64,000 nucleotides of DNA. It comes from a virus. The stretch is taken from positions 1-64,000 of IMG/VR virus record IMGVR_UViG_3300037189_021352; one strand, given 5' to 3'. The position numbers were made by a program, and so were the translations under genes. Of the stretch, positions 54,831-62,646 are shown piece by piece (within the stretch, counting starts at the first letter, position 1; each line of letters begins with the position of its first letter). The notes under the pieces were generated by a model. The model ran no database searches and was not told the DNA's origin. It was given only the letters and a program-made list of their open reading frames with translations.

Positions 54831-56208
54831 CTTCGTCTAAAGATTCTATTATTCTAATAGTATCAGACACACTATTTACATTTCCGTTAGAACCTGGCAA
54901 CTGTTTTTTAGGGACAGTAAAAGACTTAGAAACGTCATCTGGATCTTTCAACGATAAAGTAGGATAATCAATTTCTAAAATAGTATGACATTCTCTAGGT
55001 CCAAATCGATTCTTGGTAATACCTAAATGAATAATACCTAATTCAAAATCTTCTTCTTCTGTCCAAATAGGAAATTGACAATCTGCGGTATGAGAAAGAC
55101 CCATGGATTCACTGGTAGTCTCTAGACCCGGATTAGATTCATTGTATGCTGACCGATTAGTTTGAGTGGCTGTAATTAAAGGACAACTGAAATAATAAGT
55201 TAATGCTCTAATCTGTTCTGTAATTTGTTTAATAGATTCATAAGAATTCATTCCCTTTTCCGGAGGTGCTAATAGGTTAAGATAATCTAAAACAATGATA
55301 TCTGGCTTAATTCCCTTACGTACTAAACGGTCTAGGAATGATTTAATCTGTAAAGGTGTTACAGACTTAGGAGGAAATTCTTTAATGATTAATTTAGACA
55401 TTTTGTGCTGAATCTTATATTTTTCTATGCTTTGTTTAAGTGGTTCAATTTGCATAGACAATTCATTCATGGCTATTTTAGAAAGCTGTGAACTTATGCG
55501 TTTGGCATATACTTGTTCAGACATTTCCAAAGAAATTAACACTACAGTTTTATTTTGATTTAAAATGTTAGTAGCGATATTGCCGAGGAAGATAGACTTA
55601 CCTACATTAGTTACTCCGTAAAATACATACAAAGCTCTGCCTGCTGCCATAAACCCCCCTCCAATTCTTTCATCTAACCACTTCCACCCTGAAGGAATAA
55701 CATCAAACACTTTTTGTAAATCTTCACAATGTTCATCTATGCCTTCTAAATAATCAAATCCATAATTTTCTACTAGATTAATGCTGCAAGCTTCCTCAAA
55801 ATCTTGCAATATTTTGGCTGTATTAATTTCACCAGATTGTACATCTATATTGGTTTTTAATACAGTGCTATACACTGCTTTTTCTCTAAAGAATCTTTCT
55901 GAATTTTTTAATAAAACTTCTTTATCATAAGATTTGTCTATGCTATCAAAACCTAAAGCTACTTGCTTCAAAGCATTACGCTTTTCTGCATCTACCATAT
56001 GTACTTTAAGTTCTGTAATATTTGGTATCTTATGATAATTGGCATAATATTCCGACAATGATTCAAATACTGAGCGAATGTTTTTGTCTTCAAAGAAACT
56101 TGGCTTGGCGTGTTCTATAATACTTTCCAAATATATTGGATCTATTAAAGCATTATAAATGATAAGCTTTTCAAAGAGAGCTAGGTCTATCGGAAGAGAA
56201 GACTTCAT
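54826..56208 (-). CDS. 41: Replicative DNA helicase, DnaB/T4 gp41-like
   Basis: The P-loop is FYGVTNVGKSIFLGN (residues ~189-203), followed by VVLISLEMSEQVYAKRISSQ (H1a), the Walker B region PDIIVLDYLNLL and CPLITATQTNRSA (H3), all in the DnaB/gp41 order. The N-terminal ~150 residues resemble the primase-interacting domain. 460 residues versus 475 in T4. It unwinds DNA at the fork. A hairpin terminator separates it from the upstream queD-like gene. Confidence 0.93.
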   Translation of the reverse strand: MKSSLPIDLALFEKLIIYNALIDPIYLESIIEHAKPSFFEDKNIRSVFESLSEYYANYHKIPNITELKVHMVDAEKRNALKQVALGFDSIDKSYDKEVLLKNSERFFREKAVYSTVLKTNIDVQSGEINTAKILQDFEEACSINLVENYGFDYLEGIDEHCEDLQKVFDVIPSGWKWLDERIGGGFMAAGRALYVFYGVTNVGKSIFLGNIATNILNQNKTVVLISLEMSEQVYAKRISSQLSKIAMNELSMQIEPLKQSIEKYKIQHKMSKLIIKEFPPKSVTPLQIKSFLDRLVRKGIKPDIIVLDYLNLLAPPEKGMNSYESIKQITEQIRALTYYFSCPLITATQTNRSAYNESNPGLETTSESMGLSHTADCQFPIWTEEEDFELGIIHLGITKNRFGPRECHTILEIDYPTLSLKDPDDVSKSFTVPKKQLPGSNGNVNSVSDTIRIIESLDEE

Positions 56209-56219
56209 TATAAAATTAT

Positions 56220-56251
56220 AAAGGCTATTGACGTTAAAATCAATAGCCTTT
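56220..56251 (-). terminator. Hairpin terminator between queD-like gene and helicase
   Basis: AAAGGCTATTGA and TCAATAGCCTTT form a perfect 12-bp stem with an 8-nt loop; on the minus strand it is followed by an AT-rich but not pure T tract. It may be a weak or bidirectional terminator or a processing site. Confidence 0.7.
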
Positions 56252-56273
56252 AATTAAGTGTTACACTTTAAAT

Positions 56274-56750
56274 TTATTTTGATAAATCAATATAAATTGC
56301 TGAATTTTCAGCATGTTCCCACACTTCAACTTTTTCCACCCAACACCTATAACCATACTTGTCTGAAAGATATTGCCTAGCTGCATTGTAACACCACTCT
56401 GCTGTTTTTTCAATTCCTACACCTGACATGACTCGAAGGTCACACCCTCCATTATCATGCAATTGAATAAAAGATGGTAACAAAGGATCATCTTCTGCAA
56501 TACATAACGTATGATCAAATTGTTTTTGCAAAATAGCCTTAAGATCTTTAAGACCACCGAAGTCTACTGCCCAATTTTTATCATCTAATTTAGAACAACC
56601 AAACCAAAATTTTGCTTTAAGTTCGTAGCCATGAACATATGAACACCTTTTAGAATTTGGTCCTGCATCTAATCTTTCGTTGTCTAAACCTGCCCGCCAT
56701 TGTCGAAAGGCACAGCTGCCTAATTTAATAATCTTTGTCGATTCAAACAT
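56274..56750 (-). CDS. queD: QueD-like 6-carboxy-tetrahydropterin synthase family protein
   Basis: The PTPS/QueD fold is shown by RCSYVHGYELKAKFWF (catalytic Cys and one zinc His), NWAVDFGGLKDLKAIL, QFDHTLCIAEDDPLLP and the GVGIEKTAEW Glu motif. In the classical family the first zinc His lies in a FEAAH-type motif and the HGH pair gives two more; here the corresponding places read FRQWRA and HGY, so two ligands seem changed. The family makes 6-carboxy-tetrahydropterin from the FolE product on the way to 7-deazaguanine. AGAGG 7 nt before the start is one of few Shine-Dalgarno-like sites here. Confidence 0.82.
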   Translation of the reverse strand: MFESTKIIKLGSCAFRQWRAGLDNERLDAGPNSKRCSYVHGYELKAKFWFGCSKLDDKNWAVDFGGLKDLKAILQKQFDHTLCIAEDDPLLPSFIQLHDNGGCDLRVMSGVGIEKTAEWCYNAARQYLSDKYGYRCWVEKVEVWEHAENSAIYIDLSK

Positions 56751-56751
56751 A

Positions 56752-56853
56752 TTATTTCCTCTTAATGGTTTTAGTAATGGTGGTTGTTTTACGAATAGTC
56801 ACATTACCTTTCTTTATAGACTTGACTCGTCGTTGTGTAATTTTTTTAGTCAT
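56752..56853 (-). CDS. Small very basic protein, 33 aa
   Basis: ATG at 56853 overlaps the uvsX stop by 8 bp, and the TAA (56752-56754) is 1 bp before the queD-like ATG. The peptide starts MTKKITQRRVKSIKKG and is almost entirely Lys, Arg, Thr and Ile. It fills the only gap between two genes of the operon, which favours a real gene; a nucleic-acid-binding role is a guess. Confidence 0.45.
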   Translation of the reverse strand: MTKKITQRRVKSIKKGNVTIRKTTTITKTIKRK

Positions 56854-57976
56854 GTTCTTCTTCAGAAGTATCTTCTTCTAAGTCTGTAACTTCAACACTC
56901 TCTTTGCGGTATTTAAGCTGTTCTTGCAAACATTTTTCAATCTCCGGAAGAATTTTATTCCAAGTTTCTTCGTCTTTTCGCCAGGTCTTGTAATAACCTA
57001 GTTTAGTACCGTCTTTAAGAGAATAAGTTGCTCCGTTTTGAACCACTACCCCATATCCCAAGGCCATTTCTAATAACCCAGAATATTTTGCTAGACCGTC
57101 TCTAAAATTGAGATACATTTCTGTTTCAAGAAATGGTGGAACAATGCGATTTTTAATAGTTAGTGCTCTAAGAGTTACTCCATTAACATCTTTAGCCATA
57201 GGAATAATTTCATCAGATGCTTCTTTGCTTTGATTGGTGCCAGTGGTTCTTTCATTCTTAACTGCCATTTGAACCAAAACAGAAGACATATACAACGGAC
57301 CAGAACCTCCAGATTGTTGCTTTACAACACCTGGAAACATTTCTGTAGGATTTGTATAAATATGATTACTAAACACAATAGGAACATCTGCTTTTGCTGC
57401 TTTATGAGTTAATACACGAAGCATGCTCTTTAATCCTTTGGCTCGAGCACCCATATCCATAGCTTCTTTGCCGGCTGTAACATCTGCCATTTCTTTTGTT
57501 GAAACCAAATTGCCTAAAGAATCAATAGAAATAATAAATTGACTTTTAAGCTTCTTTTCAATGACTGTATCTAAAAATTGACTTACTTGATTGCGACATT
57601 GTTCTACGGTTTCTACGGGACAATATTTTACTTTAGACGGATCCATACCCATATTAGTAGCAGATTGTGCATCTACAGCATTTTCCGTATCAAAGACAAC
57701 AACATATCGACCTTGCTTTTGTGCATTAGCTAAGATCTTGTTAATGATGTAAGTCTTACCACAACTAGTAGGACCACTAAAGCCAATGATGCGACCACTA
57801 GGAATTCCTTTATACAAAGAACCACCAATGATAGCATTTAAAGCCATTGAACCAGTGTCTATAAAACTACTAACATTAGACAATGTATTATTATCTAAAA
57901 AAGAAGCTTCTGGATTCAGAGAATCTAAAACTTTAAAAGCAGACATTACATCTGCTGGATAATCTTTTTTGGACAT
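56846..57976 (-). CDS. uvsX: Recombinase UvsX (RecA family)
   Basis: The RecA core has GIPSGRIIGFSGPTSCGKTYI (Walker A GPTSCGKT, residues ~69-76), VVVFDTENAVDA, FIISIDSLGNL (Walker B) and VPIVFSNHIYTNP with loop L2 around KQQSGGSGPLYMSS. The C-terminus is acidic (EVTDLEEDTSEEEHD), as in T4 UvsX. 376 residues versus 391 in T4. It drives strand exchange for recombination-dependent replication with gp32 and gp59. Confidence 0.93.
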   Translation of the reverse strand: MSKKDYPADVMSAFKVLDSLNPEASFLDNNTLSNVSSFIDTGSMALNAIIGGSLYKGIPSGRIIGFSGPTSCGKTYIINKILANAQKQGRYVVVFDTENAVDAQSATNMGMDPSKVKYCPVETVEQCRNQVSQFLDTVIEKKLKSQFIISIDSLGNLVSTKEMADVTAGKEAMDMGARAKGLKSMLRVLTHKAAKADVPIVFSNHIYTNPTEMFPGVVKQQSGGSGPLYMSSVLVQMAVKNERTTGTNQSKEASDEIIPMAKDVNGVTLRALTIKNRIVPPFLETEMYLNFRDGLAKYSGLLEMALGYGVVVQNGATYSLKDGTKLGYYKTWRKDEETWNKILPEIEKCLQEQLKYRKESVEVTDLEEDTSEEEHD

Positions 57977-57982
57977 ATATTT

Positions 57983-58378
57983 TTATTCGTCAAACAAATT
58001 AACTACAGTGTTATTGGTTTGTTGATTAGGTGCCGGTTGCTGTTGGGGAATTTCACCAGGTGAAACAAAGGCATTGTTTTTATTAAACAATTGAGCATAT
58101 TGAGCCAATAACCTGAAATCAACTGCCGAAATATTTGTTTTAACAATACTACTATTTTGATAGGTAAAGGAAACATCTTCAGCTTTGTCTGCCAAGAATT
58201 CTCTGAAAAAAAGAGGATATAGTTGAACTGTCATTCGGCCTCCTTCTACCGGAACTACATTTAAAATAACTGGATTTACTACAGTTGTGGTTTGTTCATT
58301 CTCATTTAAAAGTTCTCCGAGAATAGTTCTGCCTACTGTGTCTAAAAAGACAATGGTTTTTTTGTTTTCTTCACTCAT
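57983..58378 (-). CDS. Conserved phage-type hypothetical protein, 131 aa
   Basis: A beta-rich domain (KTIVFLDTVGRTILGELL, then VILNVVPVEGGRMTVQLYPLFFREFL) with a short barrel pattern recalls Sm-like folds. It is followed by a Gln/Pro-rich linker and an acidic end (VVNLFDE) that could bind a clamp or polymerase. It lies 6 bp upstream of uvsX. Function unknown. Confidence 0.55.
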   Translation of the reverse strand: MSEENKKTIVFLDTVGRTILGELLNENEQTTTVVNPVILNVVPVEGGRMTVQLYPLFFREFLADKAEDVSFTYQNSSIVKTNISAVDFRLLAQYAQLFNKNNAFVSPGEIPQQQPAPNQQTNNTVVNLFDE

Positions 58379-58415
58379 ATGATTTATTATATTGTTAAAT
58401 TTTTATATTGCTAGT

Positions 58416-59090
58416 TTATTCGATGTTTTGTTTGTTGATAAAATTTAAAGCCTCAGAACATGCCGGAAACAATTCACAAAAACTTTTCTTAATGTTGTCC
58501 GCTATGTCCCTGTGTTCCAGTTGAGTATCCTTTTTACATCTTAATTGTAGATAATGTATCCAGGATCTTATGTTTCCTGTCATATATAAAGTTGTCTGCA
58601 CACAAAGAGGAAGAACCTTGCGAGCACTTTCTCGGGCTCCTCCTTTGGAGATAATATATTCATACAATTCTATTCCACCTGTGACATGGTCTACAATTTT
58701 TTTAATGTCTTCTGGCTCCAAAGGCAAAATCTCTTCACTGGACTGCCTATTTTTTTCTGCTTGTTTTCTTACATCAAAGGATTCTAATCCAGTCACCACA
58801 CTATATCGTTGACTAAATTCTTGAAAAGAAAAAGATTTATGTCGCAAAATTTGTGCAGATATGTCTCTGCTGGTTTGAATTTCTACAGTCATAGAAGCTT
58901 GTTCGAAAATAGACCAATGTTCGTGTTCTATACAGTATTTTATTAATTTAGAAGATGTATCTAAATTTAATTGATTAGATGGATTAGACACCCTAGCACA
59001 ATAAACTATAAATTCTTCTGCTGATAAAAATCTGGTATTATCTTCAGATCTTATATAAGGTTGTGTAATGGCTACTACTTTTGTTTGCAT
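58416..59090 (-). CDS. thyX: Flavin-dependent thymidylate synthase ThyX
   Basis: The ThyX motif (RHRx7S in the family) appears as RHKSFSFQEFSQRYS, with Lys for the third position. Other family marks are ARVSNP near residue 33, EHEHWSIFEQASMTVEI and the C-terminal RSWIHYLQLRCKKDTQLEHR. It makes dTMP from dUMP with FAD and methylene-THF, downstream of the dCMP deaminase. 224 residues is normal. It overlaps the DpdA-like gene by 16 bp. Confidence 0.93.
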   Translation of the reverse strand: MQTKVVAITQPYIRSEDNTRFLSAEEFIVYCARVSNPSNQLNLDTSSKLIKYCIEHEHWSIFEQASMTVEIQTSRDISAQILRHKSFSFQEFSQRYSVVTGLESFDVRKQAEKNRQSSEEILPLEPEDIKKIVDHVTGGIELYEYIISKGGARESARKVLPLCVQTTLYMTGNIRSWIHYLQLRCKKDTQLEHRDIADNIKKSFCELFPACSEALNFINKQNIE

Positions 59091-59890
59091 AAGTCTTTAA
59101 AAATTTTAATATTGTCTTTTATAATTTCTATTTGATCATCTGTGACTGGTTCATCAAAAATATCTATCATCTTTTGAGGAATTTTATCTTGTAAATTTTT
59201 ATCAAATTGATAGGATTTTTTATAAAAACCTGACAAGACTGGATGAGAAGTATCTATACTTTCTATAAAAGAAAGTTGATTGTCTCTGTACCAACTAAAT
59301 TCTAAAGGAATTCCACAACCTAATAAATGATGAGGTTTATTCTGATTAATAATTCCTTTATCCAACAAATATCTAACCAAAGATATTCGCCCGTCACTAA
59401 AAGATTTTGCTTTAGATTGAATATCTTCTCTCCAATTTCTCAAATAAAAATCATAACCAAAGCTTATTGCTATTTTATCTGCTCTTTCATTCATGAAGTG
59501 GTAAGCCTTTTCAAAATCTTCATGACATTTGCCTTGTAAAACACCAATTTTCTTACCAGTTAACACTGATAAATCAAAATCTTTGTTAAATTTTTCATAA
59601 GAAGCCAGATTTTCTTCACAATTTTGCCAAACATCTGGCACAATATACTCATCTGGTTGGATTCTTAAGAGCCATTTGTAGTATTTTTCAAAATTAAATG
59701 CCTCTCCCAGCTCAAATAAGCTGCAGTCCATGATAATTTTGCGATCATTGTGCTCAAAAAAATCCAAATAACTCTTTGATTCTTCTAATAAATGTACCAA
59801 ACAGTAGTCATAATCTGTCACGGACTGCACCAAATCCATAATTTCCATAGGGGCTTCGTGGGCTATTTGCATATTTTTATATAATAACAT
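59075..59890 (-). CDS. TGT-fold DNA transglycosylase candidate (DpdA-like)
   Basis: The protein resembles tRNA-guanine transglycosylase-type barrels: IIMDCSLFELGEAF (Asp55 at the substrate-recognition position), EYIVPDV (Asp86), KKIGVLQGK, HHLLGCGIPLEF (as the GVG-x-P loop of TGT) and SIDTSHPVLSG (Asp213 at the nucleophile position). At 271 residues it is shorter than bacterial TGT and close to phage DpdA forms that put 7-deazaguanine bases into DNA. FolE2 and QueD-like genes in the same block support this. No zinc Cys cluster is seen. It starts at the base where the polymerase gene ends. Confidence 0.65.
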   Translation of the reverse strand: MLLYKNMQIAHEAPMEIMDLVQSVTDYDYCLVHLLEESKSYLDFFEHNDRKIIMDCSLFELGEAFNFEKYYKWLLRIQPDEYIVPDVWQNCEENLASYEKFNKDFDLSVLTGKKIGVLQGKCHEDFEKAYHFMNERADKIAISFGYDFYLRNWREDIQSKAKSFSDGRISLVRYLLDKGIINQNKPHHLLGCGIPLEFSWYRDNQLSFIESIDTSHPVLSGFYKKSYQFDKNLQDKIPQKMIDIFDEPVTDDQIEIIKDNIKIFKDLCKQK

Positions 59891-62232
59891 TATACTCCAA
59901 ACAAATCAAACAAATCTGTCTGCACTTCTTTGCCAGTTTGAGGCAATCTCCACCCGATACAATCATAAAAACGTTCTAACGGCGGTGAAACAATCTTGTC
60001 AAACATGGTTTGATAGTCTGGTTTGACGTGTTCTAAGAGTTCTGGTGGGTACTTTTCCATAAAAGCCATACTTTTAAAATTAAAAGCATTCTTACCTGTA
60101 TAGAAATACTTTAATTTCATAGCACTGCCAATGGATTCATATATGTGATCTAATTTAAAATGCTTAAGAAGCTTGTTAAAATGAATAGCACTGCGTGCCT
60201 GGAGAGTGGTTCCTTTGCCTATTTGACCAAATTGATCTATCTTGGCTTCATATTTTTCATAATCTGAAATTTTGGTTCTAATTGAAATCTCTTCTACTGG
60301 CATATTGCAAAAATCTTCATGAGCTTTCTTAAAAATAGCATCTGCTTTCTTTTTATCTTGTGCTAACATAGCAAATTCAATAACACTTTTGATTAATTCC
60401 TTCACCTCCTTTGAAATAGTGGAGCGAGCTATCTCAACACCTACATATTTAAAAGGTTTCTTAGGAGTCTTACCTTCTTGATCTATAACATGCAGTATAT
60501 ATCTCTTCTTTTGATCAAACAAAGCCACATCACAAATAGTTTCTTGTTTGAAAACAAACCGAGCATCTGTAGATTTGAGTTCTTTTTTAGCCCAAACAAT
60601 AATTTGTTCATTTAAATACTTGTCAATTTCCTGGATAACTTGACGCGCTTCTGGTGTAATCTTGTTATCTTTGAGTAATTGAAGATTTAAGACCTTTAAA
60701 ATAGGCTCCACTGAGAAATATGCCGAGTCGGTATCTCCATATCTATACAATTCTTCCTTCTTGCCTACAAAACCTCGCTGACGAGCATAATCTAATACAA
60801 TTTCTGGTGCCTGTTTAGCCACTGTCTGGCCGGTTAAAGTAATACTGGCTGAGTGGTCAATGTCAAATAATGGTGAATACTTCTGAGCAAATACACCATA
60901 AATGGAATTTAAGATTAATTTGAATACATTTTGTTGAGTATCCAGGTTAAGGATGTCACCTTCTATCTTAATTTTCTCTTCTGGGTCTGTGATTGTTTCT
61001 GCTTTATCTATCAATTTAGACATTTCTTTTTTAGTTTGTACACGTTCTGCATACAATCTATCAATCAGCGCCGGCACAACACCTCGAAACTTCTGTGTAT
61101 ATAAAACATTATACTTTGAAATAGATAATTCCTCTTTTTGTATTAGTCTATTAAACTTTTCTCCTGATAAAGTTACTAATTTTTCATTGGCTAATTTAAT
61201 AGTGTATTCATTGTTTTGAATTTCTAAAATTTTTCCTATTTTGGTCTCCGGGGAAATGTTTAAAGTGATGATTGTATTTGGATATAGGCTGTTTGCATCA
61301 TAGCTCACTACAGATTTACACAAACCTCTCTCCGGGTCATGCACATAACCGCCTACATATTCGTCTCGAATACCATCATTCTTGAAAGTAGGTATACGAT
61401 ATCCTTGTAAAAGAGCTTGATGTGCTACTGCTCCGGTAATCATAGACACTTTTCCGAGAGATTGTTCAAATGGAATGAAGCCTTTATAGGACAAAGCTCT
61501 GATCAATTTAAGATATTTGAGCTTGTTTTCCATTTTAGCAAGCAATCTAACGTCTTGAATGTTATATTCTACGAATAAATCCCAGTCTGATTCTGATAAT
61601 GACGCTAGATTGGTGCCACCGGTGTCTGTTTTGCCTTCTTGTAGCTCATATTCAGCGATATAATTCAAAGAATAAGACTCTCTATCTCCTCGTGCAAAGG
61701 TTTTATACACCTCCATGTAATCAATATTACTAACTCCACGTATATACCAGCGATCAATCATCTTGCCCATCTTATTCATAGCTACATTTTCTCTGTAGTA
61801 GATAGCTCTTACTGGTGAAAGCCTGGATGCTTCATCTTCTCCAAGGAGTTTGTACATACGATTCATTACATAGGGTACATCAAAGCCTTCTGTATTCCAA
61901 CCCACCATGATATCTGGAGGGTCTTTCTCCCAGAAACTCAAAACTGATTGCAACAATTCTGTTTCTTTCTTGCAATGTGTATAAACAATATTATCTTGTC
62001 GAGGCTTGAAAGGTTTTAAACCCCAAGAATAAAATTTTTGAGAGATAGAATCAAAGATTGTTATCAAATTGATAGGATCTTTGGCTTGTTTGGGTTCTGG
62101 AAATTCACCTTGCTGACTATAACAAGAGTTAAAATAGGATGTCCAACATTGTTTGTCTTCATCCCACACCTCATAGTCTTCAAACATGTTACTATTGCGA
62201 AATTCTCCTAGTGTTATTGTTGATTCATCCAT
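59890..62232 (-). CDS. 43: Family B DNA polymerase, main part (T4 gp43-like)
   Basis: After an N-terminal stretch without motifs, the exonuclease region continues with EFPEPKQAKDPINLITIFDS, then MVGWNTEGFDVPYV (Exo II) and the Exo III region NIQDVRLLAK. Polymerase motifs are SYDANSLYPNT (A), LILNSIYGVF (B) and YRYGDTDSAYF (C). The first exonuclease motif (DIET) is on the separate 132-residue ORF upstream. The two ORFs differ by a frame shift at a seven-A run; removing one A would give a 917-residue polymerase (T4 gp43: 898). Confidence 0.93.
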   Translation of the reverse strand: MDESTITLGEFRNSNMFEDYEVWDEDKQCWTSYFNSCYSQQGEFPEPKQAKDPINLITIFDSISQKFYSWGLKPFKPRQDNIVYTHCKKETELLQSVLSFWEKDPPDIMVGWNTEGFDVPYVMNRMYKLLGEDEASRLSPVRAIYYRENVAMNKMGKMIDRWYIRGVSNIDYMEVYKTFARGDRESYSLNYIAEYELQEGKTDTGGTNLASLSESDWDLFVEYNIQDVRLLAKMENKLKYLKLIRALSYKGFIPFEQSLGKVSMITGAVAHQALLQGYRIPTFKNDGIRDEYVGGYVHDPERGLCKSVVSYDANSLYPNTIITLNISPETKIGKILEIQNNEYTIKLANEKLVTLSGEKFNRLIQKEELSISKYNVLYTQKFRGVVPALIDRLYAERVQTKKEMSKLIDKAETITDPEEKIKIEGDILNLDTQQNVFKLILNSIYGVFAQKYSPLFDIDHSASITLTGQTVAKQAPEIVLDYARQRGFVGKKEELYRYGDTDSAYFSVEPILKVLNLQLLKDNKITPEARQVIQEIDKYLNEQIIVWAKKELKSTDARFVFKQETICDVALFDQKKRYILHVIDQEGKTPKKPFKYVGVEIARSTISKEVKELIKSVIEFAMLAQDKKKADAIFKKAHEDFCNMPVEEISIRTKISDYEKYEAKIDQFGQIGKGTTLQARSAIHFNKLLKHFKLDHIYESIGSAMKLKYFYTGKNAFNFKSMAFMEKYPPELLEHVKPDYQTMFDKIVSPPLERFYDCIGWRLPQTGKEVQTDLFDLFGV

Positions 62233-62245
62233 ATATTGCGCAAGT

Positions 62246-62644
62246 TTAAGATTTTTTTCTTATTTTAATTTTATGATCATCCTTATATCGCATGCCGTAT
62301 GTTTCAATGTCCCAAAAGAATATCTTTAGAGGATTCTCTAATGCCTCAGGTTTATGTATTTCATCTCTAAAAGAAGAGAGAAGAAACTCCTGCTCGCAAC
62401 TTAAATTGTGAAACAATCTCTTGATAGGAGTTTCGTTAACAAATTTGTTTCGTTCAAATTGATTTTTAAACTTAACTTTCTTTAAAGGTGTATTAAAGAT
62501 AGATAATGCGTCTGCACCATAAGCGGATTCTACAAATAAATGCGGTTCGTAGCTAGATTCTAATTTGATTCTCTTTCCGTTTTTGTCCCATGTCCAGAGA
62601 TGAATACATTGTTTAGCAGAATCATAAAAGACATTTCGATACAT
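62246..62644 (-). CDS. 43: DNA polymerase N-terminal part with Exo I motif (split or frameshifted)
   Basis: The 132-residue ORF holds the N-terminal domain of a gp43-type polymerase and ends shortly after LKIFFWDIETYG, the first 3'-5' exonuclease motif. It stops in KIRKKS. The other frame is open from just upstream of the seven-A run (through KNLKLAQY) into the main ORF. It may be a real split gene, a programmed frameshift or a sequence error. Confidence 0.82.
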   Translation of the reverse strand: MYRNVFYDSAKQCIHLWTWDKNGKRIKLESSYEPHLFVESAYGADALSIFNTPLKKVKFKNQFERNKFVNETPIKRLFHNLSCEQEFLLSSFRDEIHKPEALENPLKIFFWDIETYGMRYKDDHKIKIRKKS

Positions 62645-62646
62645 GC

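Noticed and set aside
56220-56251. Hairpin considered as a tRNA or riboswitch part
   Set aside because: It is a simple 12-bp stem-loop without other arms; a terminator or processing site is the simpler reading.
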